Shown: piece after piece, positions 57,042 to 64,000 of the stretch | How positions within the stretch are numbered: position 1 is the stretch's first letter | Layout of the letters: every line of letters begins with the position of its first letter | Assembly (NCBI RefSeq): GCF_020921035.1 | Contig: NC_063152.1 | Location: forward strand, 4,259,001-4,323,000 | DNA: 64,000 nucleotides | Direction of reading: 5' to 3' | Origin: Rhodamnia argentea | Taxonomy: Eukaryota; Streptophyta; Magnoliopsida; Myrtales; Myrtaceae | Notes under the pieces: generated by a model | What the model was told of the DNA's origin: nothing | Database searches by the model: none | What the model saw: only the letters and a program-made list of their open reading frames with translations | Translations under genes and position numbers: made by a program

Positions 57042-57735
57042 AAAAATTTCTCCAAAAAATCCTAAGCCTATTACGCTTTTATAGATTCAGTTCTTAGTCT
57101 TTTAATTTTATCGATTGAGTCCTAAGGCTTTTTGCATTTTACTAATTGTGTTCATCCGATCAATTTTAGTATGAAATGGCTAACGTAGACGCCAGCCATT
57201 CTATGTGGCGTGATTGGTACCGACGTAGATAATTTTTAACAATATTTTGATACTAATTTTGAATTTATTTATTAATATTTTTATTTTTCCATTTTTTATT
57301 TTTTCTTTGTTTTTTCTTTCCTACAGTGGATGGTAAGGGTCGTCGGGACATCGTCGGCCACTGGGCAAGGGTCACCGGGCCCTTGCCGGCTGCTGGCGAG
57401 GGTCGTGGCCGACGAGGGCATTGTGACTCTCGACCGCAACCGGCAAGGGCCCAACAACCCTCACCGGTTTCATAGTCGGAAAGAAAAAATAATAAAAAAT
57501 AGAAAAATAATAAAAAATCAACAACATAAAAATAATAATAATCTATGTCAACATTGGTCACGCCACATAGGACGGACGGCATTCACGTCAGCAATTTCCA
57601 ACCAAAATTGGCCGGATGGACTCAATTTACAAAACATGTAACAGTTTAAAACCTCAATTGGCAAAATGAAAATGTTTAGGACGAAATTAGCAAAAGTGCA
57701 ATAGATTTTGGACTTTTTGGACAATTTTTTCAATT
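57042..57735. mobile_element. Foldback MITE (family M), complete with GC-rich core
   Basis: The left arm (CCAAAAAATCCTAAGCC, TTTTATCGATTGAGTCC, CATCCGATCAATTTTAG, TAACGTAGACGCCAGCC) and the right arm (GGACGGCATTCACGTCAG, CCAAAATTGGCCGGATGG, GCAATAGATTTTGGACTTTT) are inverted copies. The core (57330-57470) has repeated GGGTCGTCGG, GGGCAAGGGTC and CGGCAAGGGCCC words. This is the clearest full-length member in the window. Confidence 0.75.
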
Positions 57736-59113
57736 TCAAAGTGGGTAAATTTCATATCTAGAGCTTAGAATCTATCATGTAAAAGTCGGTTCGCGATTTT
57801 AAAATCGGGAGTTGAACCGATGAATCGGCCAAGAACCGAATCAGCCGGTTCTAGCATCGATCCGTGAACCTTTCTAGCTGAACAAACTTTAAGTAATGTA
57901 ACTATTAGTTTAGGAACATGTACCCTGAAATAATTGGTGATTTCCTAATCTTCTCAAGTTCAAAATCCATCTCCAACATATTTATCTTTTTTCTAACAAA
58001 GAGTCTAAAATAATCAACGACGGCATGGCCAATTTGGTTTGGTTTCTGGATTGAACGTACCCGGTTGCTCATTCAGTGTGTTTCCCGGCTTTTCCCCCGA
58101 TGCCTGACGTCATCAAAAGAGTTATTAATAGGCATGCTCTGCTCCAAACCATATCTAGTACCTAGGATCCCATTTAACATCTTGACTATAGACATAAAAT
58201 AAATTTTGGTAACTTTTCAACTCAAAATCCTTAGTCGATCACGGAATTAGATTAGACGTTTTGCTAAAACGTGGTCCAAGCCCTGGAATTTGGCCATCAT
58301 ACATCACATGGGATTAAATTATTTGACCGCCGACTTGTCCCCATCCAAATTTTCACACTAATCGCATAATTATGCAAAGTAGTACTTCTTGTATATATGG
58401 ACCACTATACCCCCGATGGCTAGGAATTGATAGACTTCTTCAATTCCGCACGCTTCAAAAAGATCCCGACCCTCAATTTCTAAGCTTGCTTGTTTTTTTA
58501 GCGACGGTTAAGTGTGAAATATAATGGTAGCAATACTCCCAAAAGGTGTACTCTTTACTCATAACTCTCTAGAACCTTGAATACCGACATCCCAATATGC
58601 ATACTTATTGAGAAATTCTAGTGGGTTAGGCTTTAGCCTAGCTACCCAGCATGTTTTCCATATCTGATCAATGAATAGATGAAAGAATTAGCGATCGCGA
58701 GCTAATATCTTATGTCGAAACATCGCTTACGAATAAGATATCATAACTTTCATAACCGAGATATCATTTCATAAAAGGTCCTACGAATTGAAAACTAAAT
58801 CGAACATAATTCCTCGGCAATTTCAATCACTTCAATCCAATGTAATTTGTATATTGTCAACATGGGTCGTATTACATGGCTAATACATTATCGTCCCACA
58901 ATGAACTGGGGATTTGGTCCGACCAAGTTTAATGTTGCAACGCCAAATTCACCCACAAAGCATTCATGTCTTTTCCCTTTGGCCTTTAAATTCGCTTTTT
59001 TTTTTTTCAACTTTTGCTGAAATCAATAGAATTGAAAATAGAAAAAGGGAAAAATAAAATCCCCCGCAAATTGACGCAATCGCGAACATAGAGGTGTGGG
59101 GGGACCGTCGGAT
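57736..59113. other. Intergenic DNA and 3' flank of the RING gene
   Basis: It contains a GGTTC-type repeat at 57770-57880 (CCGATGAATCGGCCAAGAAC, CAGCCGGTTC). The rest is AT-rich with no ORF. Confidence 0.4.
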
Positions 59114-59872
59114 TCAGAAGATGTCGAGGATCTCGAGGATCGGGCGGTTGCAGAGGGGACAGCTCCCTCGGTTCAACCACAGCTCCCGCGAGCACACCCT
59201 ACAGTAGGTGTGCCCGCACGGGATAAACGCCGCCCCCTTCTTCCGCCCCATGCACACGCAGCACATCGCTTCGCTCCCCACCCCACCGCCATCCCCGCCG
59301 TCCGTTCCCTCCTCCCCGTATACGCCGTCCGTTTCCTCCAGCAGCCTCATCAGCGACACCCTCAGCGGCGTGCCCGGGTCGGTCAACCCCGCGACCCTGT
59401 CCGGCCGGGTCCTCGTCCCGTTCGCGTCTCCCTCCGGCTCGTGCGACGCCCTGTATTGCCGCTCCGCCGCCAGCGCCGCCGCGAGGTTCATGGCCGAACC
59501 GGCCGGCTGCGCCTCCGCCACTCCGCAGCCTGGATCCAGAACCCGGTCGATCGTATCGTAGGCCTGTTCCGGACCCGATAGGCTCGTGGGGTCTGAATAT
59601 CGAGGGGGTGGTTGTTGGGGCAGTTGGTGGTGGATCTCGGTGTCGCCCTCGTCGTCGTCTCGGACGCTGATGGTGGTGGACCGGAAGCCCCATATTGGAC
59701 CGCCGCAGCATCCCATGCCTTCCAATCCCAGCCGTTCCTTCAGGGTCTTCTTCCTCCTCATCTGATCTAAGCCGTCCATTTTCTCTCTCCTCAGCAGGCC
59801 AAGGATCGCCGTTGTCGGTGACCGTCGCTTTCTGGGGTCCGGCTCCTGCAACACCACCACGAGTTGGCTCAT
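59114..59872 (-). CDS. C3HC4 RING-finger protein, probable E3 ubiquitin ligase
   Basis: This single-exon gene encodes 252 residues. A C-terminal RING finger at residues 204-241 has the full pattern C204-x2-C207-x11-C219-x-H221-x2-C224-x2-C227-x10-C238-x2-C241 (CCVCMGRKKG, PCGHTYCRVC, CPLCNRPILEILDIF). By family precedent it should recruit an E2 and ubiquitinate substrates. The N-terminal part has a basic stretch (MRRKKTLKERLGLEGM), a GCCGGPIWGF motif, a Pro/Gln-rich linker and an Ala-rich segment with NLAAALAAERQYRA. A Gly/Asp-rich linker precedes the RING. There is no membrane segment or signal peptide. The start chosen (MSQLVVVLQEP) is the first in-frame ATG after the CT-rich leader. Substrate and pathway are unknown. 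The gene is GC-rich compared with its surroundings. Confidence 0.85.
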   Translation of the reverse strand: MSQLVVVLQEPDPRKRRSPTTAILGLLRREKMDGLDQMRRKKTLKERLGLEGMGCCGGPIWGFRSTTISVRDDDEGDTEIHHQLPQQPPPRYSDPTSLSGPEQAYDTIDRVLDPGCGVAEAQPAGSAMNLAAALAAERQYRASHEPEGDANGTRTRPDRVAGLTDPGTPLRVSLMRLLEETDGVYGEEGTDGGDGGGVGSEAMCCVCMGRKKGAAFIPCGHTYCRVCSRELWLNRGSCPLCNRPILEILDIF

Positions 59873-60146
59873 TTTGGCTCACACCCAGAAGCCGAAAGAC
59901 ATCAAGAATGCCATAAACAGAAACGAACATCTCTTCTTTAAATGTACAAACATGAAAAAGCAAATCTTTCGCGCAAAATACAAATGTACCGAAGAACAGT
60001 AAAAGTCAGTGCAAGATTGTGAGGGAAATTAAAGAGGGCCTACGGTGGAAGTCCCGTGAGTTCCTTCAAGAAATTGACACAACCCAGAACAGAACAGAAC
60101 AGAATAGAGCGCACCAGCAGAGCCCACCTCTGCTTTAACTCAGCGA

Positions 60147-60312
60147 GAGAGAGAGAGAGAGAGCGGGAGAGAGAGAGGGTGGGCACTAGTTAGTCGTGCA
60201 GAGACACCTCTGTCTCGTGGAAGGAAGGAGGAGAGAATAAAAAGTTGGCAGAGAGCGAAGAAAGGACAAAACAGAAGCGAAGGGTGGAGAGACAGAGAGA
60301 GAGAGAGAGATC
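60147..60312 (-). promoter_or_regulatory. GA-rich leader of the RING gene
   Basis: Two GA runs (about 60144-60178 and 60290-60310) lie 270-440 bp upstream of the minus-strand start codon, probably in the 5' UTR or core promoter. As CT on the sense strand they resemble pyrimidine patches common in plant core promoters. Confidence 0.4.
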
Positions 60313-60619
60313 TTAAATCGGTTTCATCTCCTGCTGGTCTGTCATGGAGCGAGAGAAGCGAGAGAGAAAGCCCAAGGACATTGTCGAGCTCAGTTTCGAC
60401 ATCAAACGTAAAGACAAAGAAGAATACTGTTGACCTCGTTCTCTGTCTCTCTCCTTTTCCATCGATTAGCTTTCTCTTTTTTTTTCGTACGTTTTCGCTT
60501 GCAATTTTCCTCTCGTCTCTTGTGTCGGTTTCGCGCCGAAGATGCGAGCTTTCGCCGGCCGAAAACGAGGTCAAAATCAAAAAGCCATCGAAGCCGGCTC
60601 TGGAATTGAGGGGCCTCGC

Positions 60620-60652
60620 CACGTGGCGCCCTCCCCCTCATTTTGCCACGTG
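60620..60652. promoter_or_regulatory. Pair of G-box elements
   Basis: CACGTG occurs at 60620-60625 (GCCACGTGGC, a perfect ABRE/G-box core) and at 60647-60652 (GCCACGTGGG), 27 bp apart and about 750 bp upstream of the RING start. Closely paired G-boxes are typical of bZIP/bHLH (ABA- or light-responsive) promoters; regulation of this gene is inferred. Confidence 0.6.
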
Positions 60653-60889
60653 GGTGGCGGGAATGGAATCGTCCGTTTTGCGGAGACTCCTCTTTCGAAG
60701 CGTTCGGTTGGCGGAGTTCAATTTTCAATTAATAAAAAAGTCCACATTGCATCATGAATTGTAAAATCTTTTTTTTTTCTTATTTAATTGCTTCGTAAGA
60801 ATTTTTGACGGCAACATAAAAGAAAATTAAAAAGAAAAAAAGGAATTGAATGAACGAGGTGACTGCCGGTAGGGAGAGCTCGATAGTCG

Positions 60890-61632
60890 GTTTGCTCGGC
60901 GGAAAATTTTCTCCGGGAAATTGTTTTCAGCCTCTTCAGCTTTTGGACGACGGAATACTATCCGATCAACGGGAAATGTTTTTCGTGAGCTGAAACTAAC
61001 GGGCGCCAGAAAATGGTCTAAACCCATATTCCAACGATGAGAAGTTTTCATCTCGAACAAACAGACTCGAAGCTATTCCGACACTCGCGGGTCAATTTGA
61101 GTCGCCGACTCTCTAGAACGACATATTAGGGTGGAGGCCAATTCGTTGAAGGAACAAAAGGATGCCTTTGAAATGAAGGGCATGCTTTGCTTGTTTAAGT
61201 ATGACTTGGTACCCAATTATGCTAGTTGACCCTCGAATAGAACTTTTGGATGACGGCAAATTACCTCCGGAAATTTGTTTTCGGTTTCTTCAGCTTTTGG
61301 ATGACGGGATACTATCCAATTAGTGGAAAATGTTTCTCGAGAGCTAAAACTAACAAGCACCGAAAAATGGTCTACTTTCTCTGAAATTGAATCTCCCGAA
61401 CATATTTCCGAGCAACGTGAAGCTTCCGACGAAACAAACGGACCGGAAGTTAGTCTAACATTCACGGGTTAATTTGATTTGCGAGCTCTCAAAACAATAG
61501 ATTGGGGTGGAGGCCAATTCATTGAAGGAGCCAAAGGATTAAAAGAGAAGGATACCTTCGAGATGAAGGGCACGCTTTGCTTGTTTTTGTGTGACTTAGT
61601 ACCCAATCATTGTAGTTGACCCTTGAATAGAA
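60890..61632. repeat. Two-unit tandem repeat, period about 365-385 bp
   Basis: Unit 1 (about 60890-61244) and unit 2 (about 61245-61632) share, in order, CTTCAGCTTTTGGA, GGAAATGTTTCTC-like, GAGCTGAAACTAAC/GAGCTAAAACTAAC, GGTGGAGGCCAATTC, AAGGGCA(T/C)GCTTTGCTTG, TACCCAAT and GTTGACCCT.GAATAGAAC. They are diverged. No ORF is preserved in both. Confidence 0.8.
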
Positions 61633-64000
61633 CTTAACAAAAAGCCTAGTTAACTCGCAATGTCAACTAGTGGCTTCTGTCTAACATCAAAATAGTGGAT
61701 GTAAGTAGTTATGTGCACATTGCAGCCAGCTAGGTTTTCTTTGTCAACTCAAGTTGTTTCGTACTATGAGAGCTTTCCATACACGAAGCAACATCGTTCT
61801 AATGTCATGTGTGTATACCACACGTACAATTCTTGATGAAATCCAACAGGCCTTTCGCTTTATTGAGACGGTACGAGCACGTGACGGGAGCGGCGGCAAA
61901 AGTCGGACCGACCGGCATGTTCTAAAGAGATGGAATTGTCGATATTTTAAGTGGTGTAGATTGAGGATATATTACGCAGATGGAATGTTGAGGTGTGGAT
62001 ATATAGCAGGAGATTGATTAGAGCTTGATAGGAGGATTAATGTAGGGTTAATCCCTTTGGGTATCATGAGACAGATAGTTATGCCTCTACGACGGTTTTT
62101 GGTCGAAGTCTTAATTTAGAAAAAGAGCATTCGACTAGGGTTCGAGCTAAGCTTGGATATGTTAGCGAACAAAAAATGGATTAATTTAATGACGTCTGTA
62201 AATATCTTAACCATCGTCTTATAAATATTAAAAATAGATATTAAAATGAATTGAGATCATCATATACAGTTCTTTCCTTAAATTTGATGTGTTAGTAGGT
62301 GCCAATGTCCTCGGAGCATCAGAGTCGAAAGACCTTGTACAAATGTGATAAGTAAAACGAGGAAATCACAAAGCCAAAAAGTCTGTCATAGTTATCTTGT
62401 TTTAATATGGCTATAACTCGTTGAATTATTTATAAGTGATCAAGTCGAGCTGAGTCGATAGCACCCAAGTGAGTTCCGTCCAACTCCCGGGCATTCACCT
62501 CCCATCATCATCAATTCAAGTTTGCGTTCAAAACCTTAAGTTTGATCATATCTTGTTCGAATCTTGTCGGGAACCTCTTTGAGTAGGATTGAGCAATTCC
62601 ATGGTGAGTCGATTCTTAACCTAGAATTGAGAGCCAATTCTATGCTTCCCTATTTCTATAAATCCGAATCGGGAATTGAATTGGTCAATGCTCAACGCGC
62701 CGATTTGTGGTCCCCAAATCTCTCTTCTTCTTCTTTTTTTTAAGTAAAAGCCTACGAGTTTACCATAACATTTCAAAAAATTGCATCTTCGAACGAAATA
62801 ACCTAGTTTCTTTACGGTGGAGACCATTGTTCAAATCTTAGTGATCAAAGCCGATTGTCAAATTGAAGCGAAACCATCCCCACAAGCAAGAGATGAATTC
62901 TATTGGGAGTGCATAGTAGAAGCCCGATCTTCATCTGAAAAGATTGTCAAGAGGGAGCCCAAGTCCGAGCCCATTAATATATCTAGTTAGACCCACATTC
63001 ACTAAAAAATTTAAGTCAATGAGTTATGGACCAACTAGGATATATTAACTATTCAATATCATATCAATTCTTCAATGTGAGACTTTTATAACACAACTCA
63101 CACGTGCATCTCAACAAATTCTCATTTGGATGGAATTTGCCATGATAACGTTGGCATGTACATAAAAACTTAATCGGGCACTTAAGCGTCAACTATACGG
63201 ATAACACCATATGATTAGGATAGAGACTATTCGGGTTGCGATTAGCCGAAAGGGAAAGCCCCGGAATAGTAGGAGTCAGTAATCGCTCGATCTCTTTACT
63301 TCAAAAGAAGAAAAAAGAAAGCCGGCCCTACCAAAAATTGACGGGACCCCTCTCTGATCATATGAAGGGCAGCATCATCCGCTTCTCCCTCCATCTCCGG
63401 AGTCTTCGCTCGCTCCAATTTTCAATTTCAAAACGGCCTGCCGCTTTGGCCTTTGGTCAAAGATATTCCCCAACGGCAGCCTGAAGGGGGATGATGACAT
63501 CGTGGAATCAATGATTGGGATTGAGTTTGGTGTCTGGTCCTTTTCGTTACCGCTTTCTTCTCTTTTGTCCAAAGATGTGAATTTGGATTTGACTTAGGGA
63601 CACGAAGGGGAATACGTATTTGGAGAGGTTCCATAGCCCAATTTCATATGTGGAGCTTGGCATATGACATGTTGATTCCAGAAGATTTAAGTCAATCTCA
63701 CATGTGGGGATACATAACGTATGCTCCCGGATCGCGGAACGATTTTTCAGCATTTAGCATTCAAAATTTAGGGGGTGGGCATCGGATCCGATTCCATCGG
63801 GAATCTAGCCTAGACCGAGCTAATTCTGAGGAGAACCGACTCGATTCTTGGTTCCAAGGCTGAAACCGCCGGTTCAATCGGTCCAATTCCTCGATTGAAC
63901 CGGTTCTAAACCCGTTTTTAATTCTTTTCCACCCTTCAAGATGTGGACACATAAGCGAAATAAAATTGGTGTAGAACCTAACTATTATATCATGTTAAAA
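61633..64000. other. Intergenic DNA with dispersed repeats
   Basis: No gene recognised. It contains an inverted copy of repeat L at about 62945-63115 (GACCAACTAGGATATATTAAC, CAATGTGAGACTTTTATAA) and a GGTTC-type repeat at 63770-63930 (GGATCCGATTCCATCGGGAA, CCGGTTCAATCGGTCC). Frames at 61754-62017 and 63236-63484 show no known motifs. Confidence 0.4.

Noticed and set aside
59199-59963. 254-codon minus-strand frame overlapping the RING gene
   Set aside because: It is an alternative frame of the same GC-rich DNA with Gly/Arg/Asp-rich low-complexity sequence. The 252-codon frame carries a perfect RING signature.
60140-60622. 160-codon minus-strand frame rich in Ser and Leu
   Set aside because: Generated by GA/CT microsatellites, with no conserved motif. 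It lies in the promoter and leader of the RING gene.

Overview
The window is nuclear DNA of a eudicot plant. The genes have short exons with GT-AG introns, the intergenic DNA is AT-rich with CT/GA, TG and TA microsatellites and many small non-autonomous DNA transposons, and the encoded proteins are plant-specific (plastid terminal oxidase, ACC oxidase, CPR1-type F-box protein, PFA-DSP phosphatase). A woody rosid, possibly Myrtales, would fit, but the species cannot be read from the sequence.

Layout. 1-2743: repeats and an orphan piece of a plastid ribosomal protein L18 gene. 2744-7595 (+): a nine-exon plastid terminal oxidase (IMMUTANS/PTOX) gene with every expected iron ligand. 7700-13860: gene-poor; about 2.1 kb is duplicated in tandem (8745-10795 and 10796-12920), each copy carrying the same truncated gene fragment abutting a foldback transposon. 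13881-16540 (+): a five-exon PFA-DSP (Siw14/DSP1-like) phosphatase. 16541-22400: repeats. 22401-24570 (+): a two-exon CPR1/CPR30-like F-box gene whose short second exon supplies a different C-terminus from the unspliced reading. 24571-29740: no gene recognised; small tandem repeats and a transposon with a GC-rich core. About 29740-31260 (-): an unexplained, probably transcribed locus with a tandemly duplicated TGGGCC-rich promoter module, telo-boxes and a 50-codon ORF.

32640-55580 is dominated by a tandem segmental duplication. Copy A (about 32640-44040) and copy B (about 45190-55580) each carry a complete four-exon ACC oxidase gene on the minus strand (32972-34527 and 46218-47753), differing at 17 of 317 residues. 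The copies have since diverged by transposon insertions, by a 118-bp insertion beside the TATA box of copy B, and by a four-unit tandem array present only in copy A. 59114-59872 (-) is a single-exon C3HC4 RING protein gene with two G-boxes upstream. The rest of 55.6-64 kb is repeats.

The genes do not form a pathway. They are independent loci for plastid redox and carotenoid synthesis (PTOX), phosphatase signalling (DSP), immune-receptor turnover (CPR1-like), ethylene synthesis (two ACOs) and ubiquitination (RING). I found no rRNA, convincing tRNA, CRISPR or prokaryote-type system. Splice sites were assigned by hand from GT-AG signals, reading phase and family alignment from memory; no database was searched.
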